From contig NZ_LMDC01000004.1 in the NCBI RefSeq assembly GCF_001425705.1, positions 682-35,175 on the forward strand: a stretch of 34,494 nt of DNA, in the 5' to 3' direction. Of this stretch, positions 6,111-13,527 are shown one piece after another; positions within the stretch are counted from its first letter, which is position 1; each line of letters begins with the position of its first letter. The position numbers and the translations under genes are program-made. The notes beneath the pieces are model-generated. The model had not been told where the DNA came from, searched no databases, and saw nothing but the letters and a program-made list of their open reading frames with translations. This stretch comes from Pelomonas sp. Root1217 (GTDB lineage Bacteria > Pseudomonadota > Gammaproteobacteria > Burkholderiales > Burkholderiaceae_C).

Positions 6111-6638
6111 TCAGTGGACGTGCGCGTCGGCGCGTGCCGGTGTCACTTTCAGCCGCACGGCCGGTGCACGCGGCCTCGGATTCGCGGCCGTCGGCAACTC
6201 GGCCCAGTGCCATTCGCCCTGGGTGCAGACCTGGCGCACGGCAAAGGCCAGCTCGCCCGGTTCGGCGGGCAGCGTGACGCGCAGGATGAATTCGTCATAC
6301 CAGGCGTCCGGCAGGTGGTTGGCCTCGCCATTGGCCGTCCAGCGCACTTCGGCCAGTTCGTCAGTGACGGGCTTGCCGTGGCTCTCGGACGGGACTTTGA
6401 GCGGGCGGCGCTGGGTGGCCAGCGTCCAGCCGGGTTTGGGCATGGGCTTGGCGCCGCCCAGGCCCTCGGGAAGGGTGACGACGATTTCCTTCGTCGCGGC
6501 GCCGCCCTCGCAGCCGTGGCCGACCTTGAAGACGGCGCGGTAGCTGCTGCCGGCCGGGGCTTCGGGCTGCTCCAGCGTGATGTGGGCCTGGGCGGTGCCG
6601 ACCAGGGCGAGCAGGGATGCGGTGAGGTAGGTCTTCAT
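6111..6638 (-). CDS. DUF1775 / YcnI-family copper-associated protein
   Basis: A 175-residue exported protein of the YcnI family. The signal peptide ends GTAQA and the mature chain begins with histidine (HITLEQPEA). In Bacillus subtilis YcnI the N-terminal histidine forms a mono-histidine brace for Cu(II), so this mature start supports copper binding. The domain runs through YRAVFKVGHGCEGGAATKEI and PEGLGGAKPMPKPGW; the C-terminal DAHVH adds further possible ligands. Unlike many family members it has no C-terminal membrane anchor. Its ATG overlaps the TonB receptor stop codon (ATGA at 6638-6635), indicating translational coupling. A role in periplasmic copper handling is inferred. Confidence 0.88.
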   Translation of the reverse strand: MKTYLTASLLALVGTAQAHITLEQPEAPAGSSYRAVFKVGHGCEGGAATKEIVVTLPEGLGGAKPMPKPGWTLATQRRPLKVPSESHGKPVTDELAEVRWTANGEANHLPDAWYDEFILRVTLPAEPGELAFAVRQVCTQGEWHWAELPTAANPRPRAPAVRLKVTPARADAHVH

Positions 6639-9022
6639 AGGTCGAATTTCAGCTCGGCTGAGTAGCTGCGCTGCGGGTAGGGGTGGAAGTTCCAGTATTG
6701 ATAGTTGTTCAGGTTGTCGATGCCGACCCCGGCGCTCCACTGGCGGTCGATCTTCCACAGCAGGCGCAGGTCGGCGGTCCCGAACTTGCTGACGCCCATG
6801 TAGGCGAAGCCGTTCACGTCGGCATTGTTCAGCGTACGGTATTGGCGGCCGCTGTAGCGGGCCGCGAGGCTGGCGCTCCAGTGCTCGTCGAGGCGCCAGG
6901 TGGCGAGGACCGTGGCCCGCCAGCGCGGGATGTTGGGCTGCCATCTGCCGAGGGTATCGCCGGGCATGTTGACGAAGCCGGCGTTGGCCTTGATTGTGGA
7001 GTCGGTGTAGGTGGCGCTGGCGCTCAGGTCCAGCCCCTTCACCAGCCAGCCGGTCGTACCCAGGGTCGCTTCCAACCCGCTGGTGGCGATGTGATCGATG
7101 TTCTGCACGCGGCTGACATTCCGGTTGGCTGACGCGTCGAACAGCGTCTGCGAATAGAGCGCGTCGCGCGTCGTCTCCGCAAAAAAGGTGAGGCGCGATT
7201 GCATCGCTCCCCAGACGGACTCGGCGCTCAACTCGGCGGTCCAGGACTTCTCGGGCTTCAGGTCCGGGTCATTGATGTACTGCGAATTCGCGGTCGACGT
7301 GGCGCCGTAGAGCTCGGCGACGGTGGGCATGCGCACCGCGCGGCCCATCGAGGCCTTGAGCACGGTGTCGGACGCGGCCTGCCAGGACAGCGCGGCCTTG
7401 GGCGACAGGAAGCGTTCGCTGCGCGCGGCGTGGCTGCGGCCGTCAGTGGGTGAGGCATCGGTGCGGCCGTGGCGGGCCTGCCAGGCTTCGGCGCGCAGGC
7501 CGAGCACGGCCTTCCAGCCCTCGGCCGGCAGCCAGGCGTCCTGCAAATAGGCGGCTTGCAGGCGGGTGTCGCCGCTCACGTTGGCCGCCAGTGCGCCGGG
7601 TGCGTCGGTGAGGTAATTGCCGGCGATGCTGGAGGTCAGGTAGCGCAGTCGGTAGCCGTCCTGCTGCAGGCCCAGGTCCAGGACATGGCCACTGCCGGCC
7701 GGTCGCCAGAGGCCCTTGGCGGCAAGCGTGTGCCAGCCGGTGCCGCTGCCGTCAGCGAGGGTCCCGGCACCGCCGGTCTGGGCGCCGGGCTGGGGATTCG
7801 TGGCGGCGTTCTGGCGCTTGTCGTCGCGGCGGTAGTCGTACCGGCTGGCGGCCAGCTCCCAGTCCCATTCGCCATTCGTGCGGCTCTTTACCGAGACGCC
7901 GTGCATCAGATGCAGCAGTTGCTCGTGCGTCAGCGCGAAGTCGCCGCCGGTGAGGGGCGCAAACTGCCGACCGTCGATGACGATGGCGCCCGAGTAGACC
8001 GGCTGGCCGGCGGCATTGCGCAGCGAGCTCTGCGATTGGCCGTCCGAATCATTGCGCCAGGCACCCATCACATAGGTGGCGCGCAGCGTCGGGCCGAGGT
8101 CGTAGGCCAGCTTGATCTTGAGGTGGTCCTGCCGGGTGCTGTAGGTCGTTCCCGCGCCCAGCAGGTACCAGGGCTGGCCGCTGCTGTTGGGCGCGAGCAC
8201 GGCGCCGGCCACCGGCGTACGGTTGGTGACCGCCGTGCCCGCGCTGGCCAGGCGGTTGGCAAAGGTCAGCGGCTGGCCGTCGCTGTCGGTGCGGTTGACG
8301 TTGAGCCACCAGCTGAAATCGCTGGCTCGATCGCCCACCGAAGCACTGGCCTGCCAGGCGCGATAGGTTGTCTTGCTGCCGTACAACTCGAAGGGCTGCG
8401 CGGTGTAACCCAGCTTGGCATGCGCCTCGAACCGGGTCGGCATGCGCGTCACGTAGTCGACGGCGGCACCCACCGAGTTGCCGGGGTAGGCAGCCGAGAA
8501 CGGCCCGTACATGACATCGACGCGCTCGATTTCTTCCGGTGTCACCATGCCCCAGCGCGGTGGGAAAGACAGGCCGCCGACGCCGTTGCCGAGGTAGTTG
8601 GACAGCAGCATGCCGTCCGCGTAGACGGCCGAGCGCGCGCTGTTGCCGGTGCCCGAGGCGCGGCTGGACAGGATGGCGTGGTTGTAGTCGCCGATGTAGC
8701 GCTTGCGCACCAGCAGGCTGGGCAGGTACTTCAACGCGTCTTCGGCGTCGGTCGCGTTGATGCTGCGGGCTATGTCCTCGCGCGTGACGGTTTCGCGGGT
8801 GGTGGGAATGTTGGTGGGCAGGGAGCTGGGTGCGGCGCCTTGCACGCGCACGAGGCCGAGCCTCGTGCGGGGCGCGGCAGGCGGAGCGTCTTCGGCCGCG
8901 CTGGTGGGCAGGGCAGTGGGCGGTGCGTCATCGCAATCGTCGCAGGCCCCGGCCAGGGCTGGCAGGAGGCAAACGGCGGCGCAGGCGGCGGCCGCTCGCG
9001 CAAGGGCAGTCTTCTTGTTCAT
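6635..9022 (-). CDS. TonB-dependent outer-membrane receptor, probably for copper
   Basis: A 795-residue TonB-dependent receptor. A signal peptide (residues about 1-26) precedes a Cys/Asp-rich CDDCDD, then a linker, the plug domain (about 70-200, with DALKYLPSLLVRKRYIGDYN and VYADGMLLSNYLGNGVGG) and a 22-strand barrel ending SAELKFDL. Such receptors import metal complexes across the outer membrane using TonB energy. The substrate is inferred from neighbours: DUF2946-like upstream, DUF1775 downstream and coupled by a 4-base overlap. The CDDCDD could contribute metal ligands. Haem or a siderophore cannot be excluded on sequence alone, but no siderophore genes are nearby. Confidence 0.88.
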   Translation of the reverse strand: MNKKTALARAAAACAAVCLLPALAGACDDCDDAPPTALPTSAAEDAPPAAPRTRLGLVRVQGAAPSSLPTNIPTTRETVTREDIARSINATDAEDALKYLPSLLVRKRYIGDYNHAILSSRASGTGNSARSAVYADGMLLSNYLGNGVGGLSFPPRWGMVTPEEIERVDVMYGPFSAAYPGNSVGAAVDYVTRMPTRFEAHAKLGYTAQPFELYGSKTTYRAWQASASVGDRASDFSWWLNVNRTDSDGQPLTFANRLASAGTAVTNRTPVAGAVLAPNSSGQPWYLLGAGTTYSTRQDHLKIKLAYDLGPTLRATYVMGAWRNDSDGQSQSSLRNAAGQPVYSGAIVIDGRQFAPLTGGDFALTHEQLLHLMHGVSVKSRTNGEWDWELAASRYDYRRDDKRQNAATNPQPGAQTGGAGTLADGSGTGWHTLAAKGLWRPAGSGHVLDLGLQQDGYRLRYLTSSIAGNYLTDAPGALAANVSGDTRLQAAYLQDAWLPAEGWKAVLGLRAEAWQARHGRTDASPTDGRSHAARSERFLSPKAALSWQAASDTVLKASMGRAVRMPTVAELYGATSTANSQYINDPDLKPEKSWTAELSAESVWGAMQSRLTFFAETTRDALYSQTLFDASANRNVSRVQNIDHIATSGLEATLGTTGWLVKGLDLSASATYTDSTIKANAGFVNMPGDTLGRWQPNIPRWRATVLATWRLDEHWSASLAARYSGRQYRTLNNADVNGFAYMGVSKFGTADLRLLWKIDRQWSAGVGIDNLNNYQYWNFHPYPQRSYSAELKFDL

Positions 9023-9106
9023 GAACGGGTAGTGATCCGAGTCGCGCCGACGCCCGGGCGGGCGACGGCAAACACCAGGCCTTGTTGGCCCGGCAGTGCA
9101 GGAGAC

Positions 9107-9496
9107 TCAGATCGACCCGGGTGGGGCGCGTGCGCTGGCAGGCCGCCAGGCGTGGGCAGTGACCGGCGCGGTCCAGAAGCGCTCGGGCGCCTCCAGCACG
9201 AGGTCGTCACGCAGCGCAAGTTGCAGCGGAGCGGGGGGTGCGGCCAGATCGGCGGCGTGCAGATGGCAGGCCGCGCAGTGCCCCTTGGCCAGCAGGTCCA
9301 GCGCGGCCTCGATGGGCTTGGGTTGCTGGCCAGCCTGCGTGGCCGACGGGGCGCGGCAGACGTCCTGCCAAGTGAAGAAGCCGCCCCGCGCATGCGCCAG
9401 CGCGGCGCTGATGCCTGGCGCCAGCAGGCCCAGCACCAGCACGGCGAGCAGCCACCAGGACTGGCGGCGGGCTTGGGCGTGGGCGAGGCGGCGCAT
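9107..9496 (-). CDS. DUF2946-like small exported protein
   Basis: A 129-residue protein with a basic N-terminus and one hydrophobic segment (WWLLAVLVLGLLAPGISAAL, residues about 14-33), then a short periplasmic domain carrying GHCAACHLHAAD. This H-C-x-x-C-H cluster near the middle and the small size fit DUF2946, whose members commonly sit beside TonB receptors and copper genes. The CxxCH could also recall haem c attachment, but a mono-haem fold is not otherwise apparent. The gene is 84 bases upstream of the TonB receptor and probably leads a three-gene operon. I see no Shine-Dalgarno; a TAGAAT box (9511-9506) lies very close to the start. Confidence 0.65.
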   Translation of the reverse strand: MRRLAHAQARRQSWWLLAVLVLGLLAPGISAALAHARGGFFTWQDVCRAPSATQAGQQPKPIEAALDLLAKGHCAACHLHAADLAAPPAPLQLALRDDLVLEAPERFWTAPVTAHAWRPASARAPPGSI

Positions 9497-9606
9497 GGGA
9501 GGACGATTCTAGGCACTGGGCCGACGCCGACGACACGCTGCGCGCAGGCGGGGCCATAGTTGAATTGAGGTTGTGCGCAGCACGAGGGGCGGCCGACACT
9601 GCATCC

Positions 9607-10239
9607 ATGGACGCCGCCGCACCGCCCCTCAAGCCCTGGCCCGCCCGCGCGATCGGCTGGATGGGTGCCGAGGCGCCCAAGCTGATCGCCAGCATCGTCG
9701 TGCTGGTGCTGGGCTTCTGGATCAAGGACTCGGTGGACCTGGCCATCAAGCAGCGCCAGCTCGACCTGAGCTACACCAAGGAAATGCTGGGCCTGCTGCA
9801 AAAGCTCACCGAAGAGGAAGACCTCGACAAGCTGGACAACGCCGCTGTCGTGCTGGCCTCCTTTGGTGAGCCGGCTCTGCCAGCCCTGTTGATGGAGTTG
9901 CGCCGCCCCGGCCTGCATGCCCTGGCCGCCAAGCATGGGCTGGAGGCCATGGCCGTGCGCGAACCCGAGACGCTGTGCCGCCTGCTGCCGCCGCTGCTGC
10001 TCAAGCGCAATCAGTATTACGACATCGGCGCCCACCGCACCCTCGTGGGCCTCATCGGCGACAACGGCTGCACCAAGGCGCTACCGCAACTGCGCCGCTA
10101 CCGCGACCTCGTCAGCGCCGCGGTGGCCGGCAAGCCCGACGGCTTGCAGCAGCGCATCGGCGGCGACATCGCCGCGCCGGCCGAGCAGTTTCCGCGGCTC
10201 AAGCAGACGGTGGACGAAGCCATCGCCAACCTGGAGTAA
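9607..10239 (+). CDS. Membrane-anchored HEAT-like protein, unknown function
   Basis: A 210-residue protein with one N-terminal membrane helix (PKLIASIVVLVLGFWIKDSV, residues about 25-45), a likely coiled coil (KQRQLDLSYTKEMLGLLQKL), and helical repeats around AAVVLASFGEPALPALLMEL and LHALAAKHGLEAMAVREPET that look like HEAT/armadillo units. No catalytic motif is seen. ATG 9607 is chosen over a TTG at 9565, since it gives a compact N-terminus ahead of the membrane helix. It is the first gene of a three-gene unit: the next starts 4 bases after its stop. A scaffold role in the envelope is an inference. Confidence 0.7.
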   Translation: MDAAAPPLKPWPARAIGWMGAEAPKLIASIVVLVLGFWIKDSVDLAIKQRQLDLSYTKEMLGLLQKLTEEEDLDKLDNAAVVLASFGEPALPALLMELRRPGLHALAAKHGLEAMAVREPETLCRLLPPLLLKRNQYYDIGAHRTLVGLIGDNGCTKALPQLRRYRDLVSAAVAGKPDGLQQRIGGDIAAPAEQFPRLKQTVDEAIANLE

Positions 10240-10243
10240 CACG

Positions 10244-11035
10244 ATGTGGCGAACACCTCTCCTGGCCCTGCTGCTCGGCGGGAGCGCGCAGGCCGCCGTC
10301 GTCACCTGCGCGCCTGCGCCGGGGCGCTTCACGGTGCTGCTCAGCGAGCCCAGTGGCGGCGCGATGGCGGATCGCGCGGCCATCGACCGCTTCCTGAACA
10401 AGCTGCAGTTCGAGCTGGACCAGGAACGCGACGAGCACTGGATCAACCCAGGCGCCACGCCGGTGGCCTTCCGTGCCTGCCCCAAGCGTGCGCCGGCGCT
10501 GGACGGCAGCGAGTTCAGCGCCGAGCTCGTCGAGCAGCTCAACGACCAACGCGTGCTGCTGGAGGTGTGGGGCGTCGTCGACCGCGACGGTGCGCCGCCG
10601 GTGCTCTCGGCCCAGATCAACTACCTGCTGGTGCCGCTGCGCTTTGCGGCCGACCAGCGCGAGACGGTTCCGTCGGGCTTGCAGCGCCTGCGCTATCCGG
10701 AGGCCGGCGCGGTACCGACGACGGACGCTGTGCAGCTCATCTCCAAGCCGCTTGACCTGGACGCCTTCATCGCCACGGCGCTGGGCCTGAAGCTGCTGCG
10801 TGAGCGTGCCTACGAGCCGGCGCATGCCAACCTGTGCCGTGCGGCCAGCCTGCTGGGTGCCATGCTCAAGCGGCCCATCACCGGCCGCAGCAAGGCCGAT
10901 CTGACGGCGCTGCATGGCTTCGTGCAGGACAGCGCCGCCCGCACGCTGCGCGAGGCGCTGGCCGATGTGGCTTACCCCAAGACCGGGTTGCTGCGGTTGC
11001 AAAGCCCGGTCCGGCCCTGCGCCGGAGAGGAGTGA
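10244..11035 (+). CDS. Secreted hypothetical protein (trio, middle gene)
   Basis: A 263-residue protein with a short signal peptide (LLALLLGGSAQA, cleavage near residue 18). The N-terminal half is alpha/beta (FTVLLSEPSGG, VLLEVWGVVDRDG, LSAQINYLLVPLRF); the C-terminal half is helical (FIATALGLKLLRERAYEPAH onward). I do not recognise a family. The VWG-VVDRDG stretch resembles IWG-RLFEQDG in the next gene, hinting that both secreted products share an N-terminal domain. It lies 4 bases after the HEAT-like gene and 2 bases before the next start, so all three are almost certainly co-transcribed. Its function is unknown. Confidence 0.75.
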   Translation: MWRTPLLALLLGGSAQAAVVTCAPAPGRFTVLLSEPSGGAMADRAAIDRFLNKLQFELDQERDEHWINPGATPVAFRACPKRAPALDGSEFSAELVEQLNDQRVLLEVWGVVDRDGAPPVLSAQINYLLVPLRFAADQRETVPSGLQRLRYPEAGAVPTTDAVQLISKPLDLDAFIATALGLKLLRERAYEPAHANLCRAASLLGAMLKRPITGRSKADLTALHGFVQDSAARTLREALADVAYPKTGLLRLQSPVRPCAGEE

Positions 11036-11037
11036 GC

Positions 11038-12312
11038 ATGCGGCGCATCCTGCTGATCTTTCTTCTGGCCCTGGCAATGGCCGCACCGGCGCGGGCCGGC
11101 ATGTTCAGCCGCTCCTGTTCCGACCCCGTCGTCTTTCGCGGTGCGACGGTCAATGCCTTGGTGCTGCCCTGGCGTGTCGATGTGGGCGCCGCCAGGCTAC
11201 AGGCGGCGGGCCGGCAGATCTCGTCGCTGGCCCACCTGCAGCTGCTGATGGGCATGCTGCCGCTGGGCTCCATCGGCGCGGTGGACCTGGTGGGTGAGTC
11301 CGGTGCCATCTGCGACGTCGATGAGGTGTTGACACGCGTCAGCCGCGACGGTGTGGAAGGCGGCACGCTGGCGCCCGGCCAGGCCGTGGTCGTGATCTGG
11401 GGCCGGCTCTTCGAGCAGGACGGCGAACTCTTCGTGCAGACCTATGTCCGCTTCGCGCGCCAGGGCCGGGCAGGCCTGGTGCCCGAACGCCTGAGCCTGA
11501 ACTGGGGTGGCGCCGAGCTGCAGGCCGGCTTGCCCATGCAAGCCCTGGCCTTCGCGCCGCGGCGCATCTCCCTGGCCGACCTGGCACGCATCGATGCCGC
11601 CTGCCGCGACGCGCTGCGTGTGCACGACACGCCGGACGCCGCTTCGCCGGGCGCGGCCCTGCCCAGTTCACCGCGCCAAGGTCTGCCTTACTGGATCACC
11701 GAGCAACGGGGCGACTGGCTGCGCCTGACGCCCATGCGGCAGGGCCTGCCAGCGGGTTGGGTGCGCGCGCGCAGCGGCGACGACATCCCCGACTGGTCGC
11801 TGTCGCGCTGGCTGCCTGAACTGGACTACGCGCTGGGCCTGGCCGGCTGGTTGAGGCTGCAGGTGCGTGATGGGCTGGTCAACCAGGAAGACCGCGGGCT
11901 GGCGGCTTTTGCCACCGCGGCACTGGCGCGCTATGAAGCCGCCGTGCCGGCCGATCAGGCCCCCGCCGCCTGGGGGCTGGCCGCCGCGCTGCGCGGCCAT
12001 ATCGCCTGGACTCAGGGCGACCGCCGCGAGGCCGCCGCCCAGTTCGCCAAGGCCAGGGAGCGCCTGCCGGGCTCCGCTGCCGCCGCCAACCTCGCCGCCG
12101 TGTCAGCGCTCGACGGTGTGCCGGCCGGCCCTGCAGCTGCCCAGCGACTGGGCCAGCGGCTGCTGGGGGCACTCGCATTGGCACCCGACGACGCGATGCT
12201 GCGCGCCAACCTCGCGGCGCTGTACCGCATCTACGCCGACAAGCCCGGCTGGAGCCCGTTCGCCCCGGCGGAGCTGGCCGAGCGCCAGCAGCTGCTGCAC
12301 TCAGCCCGCTAG
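11038..12312 (+). CDS. Secreted protein with SH3-like segment and TPR-like C-terminus
   Basis: A 424-residue protein with a signal peptide (residues 1-20, ending APARA). After an alpha/beta N-terminal region there is an SH3-like stretch, GLPYWITEQRGDWLRLTPMR through AGWVRARSGDD (residues about 214-250), similar to periplasmic bacterial SH3 modules that touch peptidoglycan. The C-terminus (about 285-420) is helical, with TPR-like pairs such as RGHIAWTQGDRREAAAQFAK. No enzyme motif is visible. It starts two bases after the previous stop and overlaps the convergent M20-like gene by 12 bases. A cell-wall or envelope-assembly role is a guess. Confidence 0.75.
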   Translation: MRRILLIFLLALAMAAPARAGMFSRSCSDPVVFRGATVNALVLPWRVDVGAARLQAAGRQISSLAHLQLLMGMLPLGSIGAVDLVGESGAICDVDEVLTRVSRDGVEGGTLAPGQAVVVIWGRLFEQDGELFVQTYVRFARQGRAGLVPERLSLNWGGAELQAGLPMQALAFAPRRISLADLARIDAACRDALRVHDTPDAASPGAALPSSPRQGLPYWITEQRGDWLRLTPMRQGLPAGWVRARSGDDIPDWSLSRWLPELDYALGLAGWLRLQVRDGLVNQEDRGLAAFATAALARYEAAVPADQAPAAWGLAAALRGHIAWTQGDRREAAAQFAKARERLPGSAAAANLAAVSALDGVPAGPAAAQRLGQRLLGALALAPDDAMLRANLAALYRIYADKPGWSPFAPAELAERQQLLHSAR

Positions 12313-13527
12313 CAGCTCGGCCAGCGCACGTGCCACCACCTGGGTCGCGCGCTTGAGGTCGTCCAGCACCAGGTGTTCGTCCGCGCGCTTCGCGTTGCTC
12401 TCCAGCACCGTGCGCGGCCCGGCGCCGTAGATGGCGGCCGGGATGCCGTGGGCGGTGTACAAGCGCACGTCGGTGTACAGCGGGGTGCCCGAGGTCGGGA
12501 TGGGTTCGCCGAACACGGCCTCACCGTGCTTCTGCAGCGCGGCCACCAGCGGCGCGGCGCCGGGCAGGGGCTTCATCGAGTGGGCCAGCAGCAGGCGCTT
12601 GATGTCGAGCTTGATGCCGGGGCTCTGGGCGACCGTGTTTTCGATCAGCGCGCGCACCTCGGCCTCCACCGCGGCCGGGTCTTCCTCGGGAATCATGCGG
12701 CGGTCCAGCTTGATGACGACCTTGCCGGGCACGACATTGGTGTTGCTGCCGCCTTCGATGCGGCCGACGTTCAGGTAGGGGTGGGTGATGCCGGCCACCT
12801 CGGAGCGGCGCATCTTCAGCACGTCGTTGTGGGCGTACAGGGTCGCCAGCAACTTGTTGGCGGCCTGCAGCGCGTCGATGCCCGTTTCCGGATAGGCCGC
12901 GTGCGAGGCCAGGCCATGCAGCGTCACCTCCATCTGCAGGCAGCCGTTGTGGGCGGTGACGACCTGGTAGCTGAAGCCGGCGGCGATCAGGTAGTCGGGT
13001 TGGGTCAGGCCGTGCTTGAGCAGCCAGCCGGGGCCCAACTCACCGCCGAACTCCTCGTCGTAGGTGAAGTGCAGCTCGACGGCGCCCTTCAGGGGCAGGC
13101 CCGAGTTCTTCAGAGCCAGCAGCGCGAAGGTGTAGGTCGCGAAGTCGCTCTTGCTGACGGCCGACGCGCGGCCATAGAGCTTGCCGTCGACGATCTCGGC
13201 GCCGTACGGTTCATGCGTCCAACCTTCGCCCGGGGGCACCACGTCGCCGTGGGCGTTGAGCGCGATGGTGGGGCCGTCCTCGCTGAAGCGATGGCGCACG
13301 ATCAGGTTGGTGACGGACTGCATGCCGGCCGCATGCACCTCGGCGGCGGGCACGGTGTGCTTCTCTGCCTCGAAGCCCAGTTCCGCCAGCAGCTCGGCCG
13401 TGCGGTAGGCATGCGGCGCGTTGTTGCCGGGCGGGGTGTCGGTGGGGATGCGGACGAGGGCTTGGAGGAAGCGAACTTCGTTGTCGAAGTTCTCGCTGAT
13501 CCAATCATCAATGCGGTTCTGAGTCAT
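12301..13527 (-). CDS. M20-family amidohydrolase-like protein with altered metal motifs
   Basis: A 408-residue protein with the two-domain M20 layout. The HGD at 93-95 and the EE pair at 158-159 (TYDEEFGGELG) are in place, and the dimerisation domain follows HGLASHAAYPETG. By eye, three ligand positions look replaced: the DMKG-type bridging Asp region reads YGRASAVSKSDF (119-129), the EPT-type position reads AAGFSYQVV, and the late His motif reads SNAKRADEHL. It overlaps the uraD-allC stop by four bases (ATGA), so it is tightly coupled to ureide degradation. It may act on a carbamoylated intermediate with a different site, or be a non-catalytic partner. Confidence 0.8.
   Translation of the reverse strand: MTQNRIDDWISENFDNEVRFLQALVRIPTDTPPGNNAPHAYRTAELLAELGFEAEKHTVPAAEVHAAGMQSVTNLIVRHRFSEDGPTIALNAHGDVVPPGEGWTHEPYGAEIVDGKLYGRASAVSKSDFATYTFALLALKNSGLPLKGAVELHFTYDEEFGGELGPGWLLKHGLTQPDYLIAAGFSYQVVTAHNGCLQMEVTLHGLASHAAYPETGIDALQAANKLLATLYAHNDVLKMRRSEVAGITHPYLNVGRIEGGSNTNVVPGKVVIKLDRRMIPEEDPAAVEAEVRALIENTVAQSPGIKLDIKRLLLAHSMKPLPGAAPLVAALQKHGEAVFGEPIPTSGTPLYTDVRLYTAHGIPAAIYGAGPRTVLESNAKRADEHLVLDDLKRATQVVARALAELLAG

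Noticed and set aside
7469..9559. 696-codon plus-strand open frame opposite the TonB receptor
   Set aside because: Low-complexity Gly/Ala/Arg translation typical of an antisense frame in GC-rich DNA; the minus strand encodes a clear receptor.
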